64,000 bases of DNA. Source: Meandrina meandrites. Lineage: Eukaryota; Cnidaria; Anthozoa; Scleractinia; Meandrinidae. This document shows, piece by piece, positions 22,578-32,517 of this stretch. The position numbers were made by a program, and so were the translations under genes. The stretch's first letter is position 1; every line of letters begins with the position of its first letter. The notes under the pieces were generated by a model. The model was not told the DNA's origin, did not search any database, and worked only from the letters and a program-made list of their open reading frames with translations. The stretch lies in contig OY855913.1 in the NCBI GenBank assembly GCA_963693305.1, positions 17,374,484 to 17,438,483 of the forward strand, in the 5' to 3' direction.

Positions 22578-23083
22578 AAGTATAATTACAAAAAATAATA
22601 ATATTAAGAGGATTGACGAGTGTGATGGGCAGATATGCAAGCTAGGGGATCCTCCCTGCCTCTTTACAACAGCATTGGTTTATTTCCAGCTGCCAGCCAT
22701 TCCGCAATTTTAAGAATTTCCCGTATTGAAATGCCTGCATGAAAAGCATGAATCCACTCTCTGAGATGTTCACAATCCATAATCAATGGTTTTTAGTGAT
22801 TTTCCTCTAAGTACTACTGTCAAACTTGTAAACGTCGGCCACACGTTTTCAAGCTTTAGACCATTTCTTTTCTACCTGTCCGGAGCCAAACCAGTTTTAA
22901 ACAACTTTCGTGACCAGTACAGTGCATTTCAGCAAGTTTAGGCAACTATTAGTGGACTCCTTCGCCATTCATTGCATTTTAAAGTAGCACTAAATCTTGG
23001 TGAGACTGCACCTTTAAGAAGCCAAAAGACGCGACCAACAAAAAGACGTGACAGCAGGTAATTTTTCATACTTTTTTGTCATA
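22578..23083. other. Spacer between GPCR array and TRIM-like gene
   Basis: I see no gene, RNA or repeat that can be supported in this stretch. Confidence 0.4.
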
Positions 23084-24226
23084 CTATGCCCTGAATGCAG
23101 AAGAGAGTGTAGAGTCCCTGGAAGCGGAGTTAACGGGCTGCCGACCAGCTTTCGCATTGACAGTTTGCTAGATGTATTAGCCATAAAAGAGAGCAAAACA
23201 ACCGGATTAAAATGTGGAAATTGCGACAAAAGAAGTGAACAAAGGTTGTATTGTTTCCAGTGTTGTGCGTTCTGGTGTGACGACTGTATCACTGTGCACA
23301 AGATAGTTCGAGGTTATAAAGAACACCGCGTGTTGGCGCTTAAAGATTTTCAAGACAAAGACATTGAGGATGTTTTAAAGCGACCAGCATTTTGCCAAAA
23401 GCAAAACCACGAAATGGAAGAGTTGAAGTTCTTTTGCAAAGACTGTGAAGTTGCCGTTTGCTATTCTTGTCCTGCAACTATTCACGAAGCGGCAAGTGAG
23501 CGAAAATTACATGTCCAATCTTTTATTTAAGCTTTGAAGCAAATAGCAGAGAAAAAAGCTGAAAAAGCCAGGGAACTCAACCAACGAATTACGAACGTTC
23601 AAGTGAACGTAGATAACGTAAGGAGAGAAATGAAAAAGTATACTGCCAGTATGGTTACGGTTATGGAGGCTGAGAAGAAGGAAATTTTTGACGCACTTGA
23701 AAATCAAGCGGAGAAAGCACTTCAGCAACTCAGAGAGAAAACAATCGAGACTGAAAATCAGGTGAAAATGATTTACACGGAAATCGAAAAAACTGAAACA
23801 GTTTTGAAACGAAGCACCAGCGATGAAATCGTACGATTTGATGGACCATTGGACACAATCCGCTTTCGGAATGATCCTAACCTTCAATTCTCCTATTTTC
23901 GTTTCTTTGGATGTGAAAAGAACATTTGTAACTTAAACACTGAAGGAATCGGTTTTGTGGAGCGTAGTTTTCCTTCCCTGTACGCTAAAAACTTGGATGA
24001 TGCCATTGATGATGCACGGCTTCGCGAGGATTTCAGCGCTTGTGGAGCAGTGATAACTGCTAAGGTAATGGAGGACAACAAAAATAACTCCAAAGGGTTT
24101 GGTTTTGTAACTTTCTCATCCACAGAAGAGGCCACCAAAGTTAGAAATGCGATGAATGGGAAGATTTTAGTGTCAATGTCATTGTATGTTGACTTCGATC
24201 GTCGTCGTCCAAAGTATTTTCCATAA
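23084..24226 (+). pseudogene. TRIM-like gene (partial RING, two B-boxes, coiled coil) with C-terminal PABP-type RRM, broken by an in-frame stop
   Basis: The homologous reading frame starts at about 23084 with the last part of a RING finger (C-P-E-C-R-R-E-C). It continues with B-box 1 (C-G-N-C-D, C-F-Q-C, C-D-D-C), B-box 2 (C-x-x-x-x-H, C-K-D-C, C-Y-S-C) and a helical coiled coil. An RRM follows at about 23965-24210, with RNP2 L-Y-A-K-N-L and RNP1 K-G-F-G-F-V-T-F. The RRM closely resembles RRM4 of cytoplasmic poly(A)-binding protein. A TAA at 23528-23530 interrupts the same frame between B-box 2 and the coiled coil, and the N-terminal RING half is absent upstream. It is therefore most likely a truncated pseudogene, unless a small intron removes the stop. 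Confidence 0.75.
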
Positions 24227-25410
24227 GTGTCAGGTTTGTGAATCCAGGGTCCCTTGCACGAGCCTCGGATATGTAGACTGAACCGATTCAAAAAGCCACG
24301 AGGCAGGCGTATCTTTAGAGGTTTGTCTAATTGAAATAATTAATTAGCTACTAGTAAAATCTGACGCAAAAACTCAATCCGAGCCATAGACTATTGAATT
24401 CCCGCATATTATCTCTTCTTTTTTAACTCGGAAAATGGCAAAGCCATTCCCGATCGACTTGTGGAAAGCAAGTCGAAAATTCGCTTCTTCTGCTTTTCTT
24501 CCGTCAAATCCTGTTAGACTTTTGTTTATCCGCTGACTAGTGGATAAGGCTTACGCATATAATCGTGTACGCATATAATCGAGGATGAGAAACCGCCTTA
24601 CAACTCAGCATATATTTCCTCCTTCAATAAAAATACACTCTTAAAGTTCGAAATCGAAATACTTGACTACCAAAAGTAAAAAGAAAAGAAAAAGAAAGGA
24701 AAACAAAAAAGGTTCCCCGGGTAGGGCTCGAACTTTCAGCCTACCTTCTGTCAAGTCCCTAGTCACAAACCCAATGCTTTACCGCAACGTCACAACCGTA
24801 ACAATTTAGTGCAGATAATCACTTACGGCAAGCTCGGGTGAGTTGTGAGTACCGACAGTCCATGAAGTCGTGCTAAACTTTTGCTGAATTGTTGAAGTGA
24901 TTCGATTTTGGATTGAACGAGTAACAGTTTAAAAATATTCGGCAGGGGGTCGAAGTTACCTCGAATGCGAGAAAGTGTGGAAAGGTTAGCTGTAGTATCC
25001 GTCATCCGAAAGTATACAAAGGTGGTTTATTTGCATTAGCACAATCCACGTAGATAACTTGACGGACAGGGGATTGAACTTATCGTTCAAAACATGATTT
25101 CTTCTGGGCAAAACTTTATTCGTCAAAGTTTGCGGTTTTACATTTTCATATTGTAATTCATTTTCCGAGTTCACTGGCTCACAGCCCCTTTGATTTTACT
25201 GTATCAAGCTATGTAAACAAGCTCGCCATTTTCTCTTTTTTATCACTTAGACTATTTGGCACAAAAATATTGGCTTGCTGGCTGAAGTGACTGTAAATAT
25301 CGTAACAGAAATATTATAATTACATTCAATTTTTCTTAGCAGGAATGTAGGCTGACGTGAATGTATTTTTCACGGCTATGAAATACTCGTAACTTCGCCG
25401 TCATTCGAAT
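24227..25410. other. Spacer with a tRNA-like sequence on the minus strand
   Basis: Bases 24711-24800, read on the minus strand, show a tRNA-like B box (AGTTCGAGCCC) and a weak A-box region. This may be a SINE or tRNA pseudogene. The remainder shows no gene. Confidence 0.35.
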
Positions 25411-25898
25411 AAGCCTGGTTTACACTAGCGACGGAAGCGACGGAAGCGGAGTCGTAAGCGGAAGAAAGTTTTGATCTAGTGTGAATCGGCGCGACGGAAG
25501 CGGAATCGTAAGCCTCGCTTTCAGCGTAAGCCTCGCTTTCATTTGCAAACATTCAAGATGGCGGACCCGGGAGATGAAGGGAGACTGCTGTGAGGGTCCC
25601 CTATACCCCTTTGCAAAATTGAATCACGTAAAAATATTTGGCCTTTTCACGCGTCACGAATAATTACCAAAATGTTTTCACGTTCACGCAAAAATCAAGG
25701 CGATCGCAGTTTAGACTTAAGCGCTCGGAAGGCGTAAAACCGCAAAAATTTGATTTGAGTGTTGCATATCACGTCTCGATAGCTTACAAAGTTTCATCTG
25801 TTCAAAACCTAACCACAGAGCTGTACATTTTTATACTGAACACTGAAAGAATTGATAATTAAGCCACGAACAAGATATGATTCACCAATCACGTCTAA

Positions 25899-27712
25899 GG
25901 GTGCGTTTCTTTGGGAAAATCCAAATCCGGATTCTTGTATCCAAAAACAGATTTTGCGTTTCTTTACCTATATCCGAAAATGGATTAATCTCGGATAAAT
26001 GATCTGAAGAATCCACACTCCGAGTGGATACATCAGATCATATCTAAATCCGGATTTTTAGGATTCGTGATCCGTGCATTTCTTTGGGAAAGGATTCGAA
26101 AAAAGTACATTGGCCCAGCGGTCTTTGCTGTGAAAATACAGGTTCGCTCTTTGTAAACACTGTCATGCGTTAAGTTTTCAGGTGCTTATTTCAAAATACA
26201 AAAATAACTCACGAGAAAAGGAAAGGTAGCTTGATCAGTATGAAGTGTCATTTTAAATTGGATGCAGGTTTTCTAGGACAGCCACCGTGTGCCTACGGAA
26301 GTTGTATCCTTTTGTGATTGTCACAAGTGAAGTTGGTATTGATCATTTTGCAAACATTCTTCGCTCTCAGATGCGTTTTTGCAACATTGTGCTCCAGGCT
26401 AAAGAAGAACTATTTCGTCGTGTGATTTTTGTGAAAGATTTTGTATGCTCAAATGAATTTAGCTAGGATACATTCGACGGAAAATAAATTTGTCCTGATA
26501 ATTTTATGTTGTGTGCAAAATGTGTTTAAGGTCGCCACACACGAGGGGACTGGTCGCAGGGACCGGTCGCAGGGACCAGTCCCTGCGACCAAGTCCCATC
26601 GTGTGAACAGGCCAATTTTCGTCAAAAATCCGGTCGCAGGGACTGAATTTTGGTCCCCGAAATCGGTCCCAAGAATTCAAACTGGTTTGAATTCGTGGGA
26701 CCAGTCGCAGGGACTGGTCCCCGCAATATTTTGCTTGGTCCCTCGTGTGAACAGGGTCGTGGGACTGGTCCCTGCGACCAATTAAAAATGAACCAATCGC
26801 TGATCAGCATTTTAAGCTCCCACAATTCTGCACGTTCGTGTTTGAAGATGGCGATGCCTGAACAGAGTAGTGAACAGATTGAACAGAATACTAGTGAACA
26901 GACTGTTGGCATTAATATTGAAGATTGGAGCGTCACCAGTACACGAATGGTAATTGATTCTTCGTTCATAAGAAACCGGCAATTCTTCGTCTTGCATCAT
27001 CATCAGGAGCAACAGAGTCTTTTTCTTCGCAGCTCTCGAAGCCATTTTTACTCGATGAAAACAAAGTTCCCGCCAAATTTTCTCGCTAGCTGTCGCTAGC
27101 ATGTTTTTGCGCCATTTCATGAAGAGAATGCGTGACATCCGGTTTATGTTATGCAAATTTGATCGGATGTTTTTTTCAGCTAGCCTGGAGAATACTATAC
27201 TTTTGCAGTGATGCAATTTTTTTTTCAGGTATAAAAACACCGAAAGGAAACCTGATATCAAAATTATAAAATACGAGCGGATTTCGAACATTGTCAACAC
27301 TCCATGTTTTTAAAACAATTGTTGAACACAGTCCAGTAAGCACGCTCAGATATGAACAATAATAGGAATAGTAATAATAATAATTTTCCATCTCCACAAG
27401 GTGATTATCTTGTTTTATATATTGAAAACGTCATAAATACTGCTATCTTGCTGCGAAACAGGTCCCAGCGTGTGAACCCTTCAAGGGACTGGTCCCCGCG
27501 ACTCATTCCATCGTGTAAACTCTACAGGGGACCAGTCCCTGCGACCGGTCCCTGCGACCAGTCCCTGCGACTGGTCCCCTCGTGTGTGGCGACCTTTACG
27601 GGGTTGTCATGGCAAAAATCCATTTTCGGATTCTTCGTTTCTTTGGGAGCAAAGTATCCGTGTGATCTGAGATCAATGATCCAATTTTGGATTTTCCCAA
27701 AGAAACGCACCC
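25899..27712. mobile_element. Nested element (level 3), PIF/Harbinger-type, TAA target
   Basis: The TIRs begin GGGTGCGTTTCTTTGGGAAA and match at both ends over about 30 bases. TAA flanks both sides (25896-25898 and 27713-27715). A 3-base TWA duplication is diagnostic of PIF/Harbinger elements. No transposase is recognisable. Confidence 0.88.
26529..27595. mobile_element. Nested element (level 4, innermost), TTA target, TIRs of GGTCGCAGGGACC repeats
   Basis: The TIR starts AGGTCGCCACACACGAGGGG at the left, with its complement at the right. It continues inward as several copies of GGTCGCAGGGACC. TTA flanks both ends (26526-26528 and 27596-27598), again as for PIF/Harbinger. The open frames inside are not recognisable proteins. 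Confidence 0.88.
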
Positions 27713-28603
27713 TAATTCAACTCTTCGTTCACGGGTCACGTTTAAGTTAAAAATTGCTTTCACGTGCACGTGAAAAGATCTTGAAATTGGCAATCACGAA
27801 TCACGAAAAAATAAAAGCTTCAATCACGTTTCACGGAAAAATAAATTACTCCAATCACGCTTCACGTAAAAAGTATAGGGGACCCTCTGCTGTTTTTAAT
27901 TTGCTTTTGCTTTTTCTTCTCATACGACGAAGAACACGTCTGCAAAGGAACCAGAGAAGAAGGTTGTGGGTACGTGGAGTATTTTTAAAAAGGAAAAGTC
28001 AAGGCGAATTTGGAAACCTTGTGAGAGAACTTCGTACGTCAGACAGAGAGCTCTTCTTTCGATATGTTGTCAGTTTTGTATTTTGGTTTTCAAAGTGATT
28101 GCGAGTGTTTTACAAACTTGTTCGACGTCCCAGATGCATGAAATAAAATATAACACACACCTCTACATAGGTTTTTGATTGGCTGATAATTCCGCTTCCG
28201 CTTCCGTTCACCTTGTTCTCACTGGATCGGAAGCGACGGAAGCGGAAGCGGAATCGGAAGAAAAAGAAACTCTTCTGATCCTTCTGACTCCGATTCCGTC
28301 GAGCTTCCGACTCCGCTTCTGATTCCGTTTTTTGATTTACACTGGATCGGAACGCTCCTTACGCTTACGCTTACGACTCCGCTTCCGATTCCGTCGGTAG
28401 TGTGAGCCAGCCTTTATTGTTGAGTTTGCTGTAAATATACGACGTTTTATGTTCTTTAACACCAGTACATTTTGTCGTGGCATTTCAGTTTCCCCGTGAT
28501 TTATACACAAGTTTGTTACCAGAAATTGAGAATTTTAGTGTTAAATAAATTGTAACAAGTCATTTTTGAAAATTTGATGCGTAGCCGGCCAGGATAAGAC
28601 ATA

Positions 28604-28940
28604 TTAAAAAGTATAAAAAAGTTCTCTGGCTAAAAAATTTACTTTAAAATAAATCGAGCTTTCGGCTGTCGCGCTACAGCCTTCTGGCGATGGATAAAAA
28701 TGGAATAAAAATGAATCTAAAATAATCAGTACTCCATTCTTACAAAATAATGAAGTTAATTATCCCCTTTTTTTGCTTTCGTATTGTAGTTCCTTTATTT
28801 TAGTCTCACCTTATTTTTATGTTTTAGATTCATTTTTATTCCATTTTTATCCATCGAAGGCTGTAGCTCGACAGCCGAGAACTTGTTTCTTTTAAATTTT
28901 TTATCCAAAGAACGTTTTTTTACACTTTTTAATAAGTCAT
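28604..28940. repeat. Foldback (inverted repeat) element
   Basis: The arms at about 28604-28722 and 28806-28940 are complementary over most of their length, including GATGGATAAAAATGGAATAA and its complement. They enclose about 80 bases. Just upstream, 28498-28530 resembles 7286-7318 at the left of the Penelope-like remnant (both contain TGATTTATACACAA). Confidence 0.75.
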
Positions 28941-29141
28941 TTTTGATTATCCAACATTATTAATGTATGTTATACCCTTATACGTAGTACAAATGTTGTA
29001 AATAGTGACCGTTTCTTTTGAAGCCGTACTGTGACCGTAGTTTTTTCCCTTTTTCTGGTTTTGTATTTTTGGTTTTTGTAATTACATTCACGGTGATCAA
29101 TAAAGAAAAAAGCGTCAATTTGTTAAAGCTACATCATGTCC

Positions 29142-29287
29142 TTGATATATCTGCTGTGGTTCAATTTTATCCTTGGTTCAAATTTTATTTTCCTTTGTTT
29201 TGGGGTATGGTAATGTATGATAACGAGTTTAAAACAAAGGAAAAGAAAATTTGAACCAAGGATAAAGTTGAACCACAACATATCGAA
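29142..29287. repeat. Short palindromic MITE (ATATGTTGTGGTTCAA family)
   Basis: Arms of about 58 bases (29144-29200 and 29229-29285) face each other around a 28-base loop. A related palindrome is at 41832-42007, with the same outer sequence around TTGTGGTT(C/T)AA. Confidence 0.8.
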
Positions 29288-29510
29288 TGCTGATGGCAAA
29301 TGAGTGCCCATCTTGACGCCTCCTAGTCAAGCTGGGCAACTCTTATCTGTGTTGACAATACGCGTTTTTGCCAATGTTTCGTGCGCATAGGAGTATGGGA
29401 AGCGTATACTGGTTACCAGGTCCCTAAGGGGGCAACTTCTCGCAAACGACTTGAAAATATTCTTGCACGCCGTACTTACACGTTTTGCAGTGAAGCTTGT
29501 TGCCTTCTGA

Positions 29511-31483
29511 ATGGGGGGAGGAGATCACTGTGCCGTTTGGGGCTGCGATAATGACAGGAGATACCCAAAGTGGTAAGTACCAAGATTAATTATCTTCGGT
29601 GAAACTACTCAATTTGTTTCAGAGTTGCTTCGATCGTTCAAGTTACGCGAGACAACAACGAATAACAGCTAACAGCATGTGTCTTTAAATACTTTCCTCA
29701 GGATCGTTCAAATGGATCACGTCAGATCGGTAAAATTCCATTGCTGCAAGAATGTAAAGGACTTCCCTCGCTGGAAAAAATTACTTGGTAGGGCAGACCC
29801 GGAATTTCGTGTGACAGCACATACCAAAGTGTGTTCAAACCATTTCAAATATGGCCGGCCAACAGCTGACGACCCACATCCAAGTCTGTACCTGAAAGGA
29901 TATCCTGGGATTTCGACACCTGCGAAAAGAAAACCCACTAGAAGAAAACTTACCTATTCTTGCGATTCTGCTTCAAGAATGTCGAAATGTAACAGTAAAA
30001 AGCGTAACAATTCAACTTCTTCTGCTATTGCTTCTAACACTTGTCAACAAGATTTCAATGAGTCAACCACGCACGCCAGGAACTTCGTTGTCTTTGATCA
30101 GAAATCACCCTCAGCAGCTGAACATATTGTTAATGAACACAACTATGCTGTAAACAGCAATGACATTTCATTTTCCGCAAGATGTAAGCCATTTGAAGTT
30201 TGTCAACGTTGTATAAATCATCATAAAAAAATAACTGATTTGGAACAAGAGTTGCAAAAAGCTCGGGAGCTTATTAAAACTCTACAAGCTGAAATCGATT
30301 CTCTTCAGAAAAAGGATTTTAGCATTGATGATATTAAAGATGATGACCATTTGACTGAACTGTACACAGGGATATCCACCTATGGTGCATTTAAATTTTT
30401 AAGCGCAAAATTGGAAGGTAAAGTAGCTAAGATGCAGTATTATAAAGGAACATACTCTCATAAATCTAAACGTTATCAAGTCAATGAAAGTCAAGCCAAG
30501 CCAGGCAGAAAAAGAGCTCTGAATTGTGACAATGAATTGCTGATGGTGTTGGCACGTCTAAGACAAGGATTGTCAGTGGAGGATCTGGCATTCAGATTCC
30601 AAGTGTCAGTCAGTACTGTCTCAACAATAATTTCCACATGGGTACCATTTCTGGCCAAGGAATTGGAAAGCTTGATTTACTGGCCAAGGAAAGAGGAGCT
30701 TCAAATGTTTTATCCTGAAGCCTTTAAACAGTTTCCTCATGTTTCATCTATTATTGACTGCACGGAAATCTTCCTTGAACGTCCCTCTATGGCTGATACA
30801 CTGGCCCTGACATATTCAACATATAAGAGTCACAACACTGCCAAGTACTTGGTAAGGCACAAGAACAAAACAATTAAAAAAGTAATGCACTCATCTTACA
30901 CAACATACTTAGCAACAAACAAGTGCAAAAAAAATAGCAAATAAACAACTACATTAAATTGAAGAAAGTAGTTAGTAGTACTAGCTGAAATATCTGGTGC
31001 CACTTCATGAAGTGCCAGCCTTGCATTTTAGTGAGTGTTGTTTCTACATATTTTTCATGGTTTCATTTCAGATTTCTTTGACCCCGGCTGGAGTTGTCTT
31101 TTGTTTCTAAAGGATATGGTGGATTATCCTCAGATCGGCATATATTTGAAGACTGTGGAGTCATTTCAAAGTTTGAGAAAAACACAGCTTGTATGGTTGA
31201 CAGAGGATTTAATGTCCAGGATCTTCTGCTTGTAAAACAAGTCAAACTCTACATGCCACCGTTTACGAAGGGGCAGAGCCAGTTCACAAAACAAAAAGTT
31301 AAAAGAGGTCAAGATATAGCCAAAGCCAGGATTCATGTGGAGCGGGCCATAGAAAGAGTCAAGCGGTTCAGAATTTTTAATTCGGTGATACCGTTAACAA
31401 TGAAAGATGTGCTTGATGACATTGTCCTTGTCTGTGCTGCCTTAACCAATCTCATGCCTCCTTTAATACAAAATAAAGGGTAA
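29511..31483 (+). CDS. THAP-domain DDE_Tnp_4 transposase of ISL2EU type, three exons, frameshifted in exon 3
   Basis: This is the transposase for the surrounding element. Exon 1 (29511-29572) starts M-G-G-G-D-H-C-A-V-W-G-C and ends at a GTAAGT donor. Exon 2 (29702-30851) follows a TTTCCTCAG acceptor and completes the THAP zinc finger (V-C-S-N-H-F). It continues through a coiled coil at about residues 190-215 and an HTH_Tnp_4 region (A-R-L-R-Q-G-L) to the first catalytic aspartate in I-D-C-T-E-I. Exon 3 (31072-31483) holds M-V-D-R-G-F and H-V-E-R-A-I-E-R, with the second D and the E. About two bases are missing near 31094, so the exon 3 start and the DRGF segment are out of phase. The copy is probably inactive as read. 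Confidence 0.82.
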
Positions 31484-32517
31484 AGCTAATATTTCTTTCA
31501 GCTTTGGCCTGTATTTTGTAGGAGTGTTACTGGTACTTTATTGTTTATCAGAAGGGGGCTCTGGTGAATGGAAAACCCATTGTAAGAAATGTTTTGTGCC
31601 CCTTGACCATAAAGGAAACCTTTCTTTGCCCCCACCTACTATAAGGATCATTGAAAAAATTTTGCCCACCCCTCAACAGTCTCTTCAAACTTTTACTTTA
31701 TGTTAAACCGTTTACGAAATATTTCCATAATTTCTTTCCCTGGCAAATTTTAGCTGTCACTAAGTGTTGAACCAAAACTTTTATCCACCACCCCCCCTCC
31801 CAGTAAAGGAATCATAAGTATCATAAGTAGTATACTTTTATCAATATAAAATATGAAATGTTATTGGGACTTGATTTGTATTTTTCGGCTACTATCTGCA
31901 ACGGCAGGGTTAAGGCACTTGTCATTAATTTCAGTTTAGTACACACTTCTTACAATCAATGTTAAAAAATGCATATGGCCTTCTGCCATTTATAAACCGT
32001 GGCTTCCTTAACATGGTGGTGTCCATCTTAGGTCAGATGCACTTGGGCCCTAATCTTTGATTAATACTAGTTACATTATATAATTTAAACATAGACATCA
32101 TTGTCTAATGAGGGAGGATGTAGGGTTACAAGGCCCGTTATTTTATATTGCTTTCATTGTAGACAGTAGGTGGGTCAGAGATTTAGTGACAGAAAAATGA
32201 CTTATTGAATCATGATGTAAACATAATTTCTTTTCTTTTGTTTAGCATGAAGTATTCACAAGTACATATTTAAATTTACTGTCTCAGTTTTTTGTGATCA
32301 TTAAAGGTAAAATATGAGTTACTGCTGTCAACTTCTTTTGCACACTTTGAAAACTTGAATCTTCCATAACAGTCCACAAGCAGTACTCTGGGAAAAATAC
32401 AGTCAATTAATCCAAACTGCCATATCTTTGGCTTACTGCCCTCAAAGTCTGTAGTCCCTCTGTAACAGAAGCCAGTGATAATTTATAATGGCTGATCACT
32501 GACAATCAGTTGTTAAA
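31484..32517. other. Non-coding interval between the two convergent transposon genes
   Basis: It holds 3' ends only, with AT-rich sequence and several AATAAA-like hexamers. No further gene is seen. Confidence 0.5.

Larger units (their letters stand above)
25592..27887. mobile_element. Nested element (level 2) with GAGGGTCCCCTATAC TIRs and TGCTGT duplication
   Basis: It begins GAGGGTCCCCTATAC and ends with the exact complement. TGCTGT is present on both sides (25586-25591 and 27888-27893), giving a 6-base target duplication. The subterminal parts are rich in TCACG motifs, facing both ways near 25625-25700 and 27720-27870. It interrupts the transposase-like segment of the outer element. Confidence 0.85.
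25411..28414. mobile_element. Outer DNA element (level 1 of 4), Harbinger-derived remnant with CGGAAGCG subterminal repeats
   Basis: The termini AAGCCTGGTTTACACTA and the complement of AAGGCTGGCTCACACTA are inverted, followed inward by many CGGAAGCG-type motifs in opposite orientations. Inside, an ATG at 25558 (M-A-D-P-G-D-E-G) lies left of the nested insert. A basic segment right of it (about 27910-28060, W-V-R-G-V-F and L-V-R-E-L-R-T-S-D-R-E-L-F-F-R-Y) resembles the N-terminal exon of PIF/Harbinger transposases. The two parts are no longer in one frame. No clean target duplication was found. Confidence 0.7.

Noticed and set aside
26812..27300. Protein-coding gene on the minus strand inside the innermost nested element
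   Set aside because: No recognisable domain, it lies within a MITE, and the plus strand is equally open.
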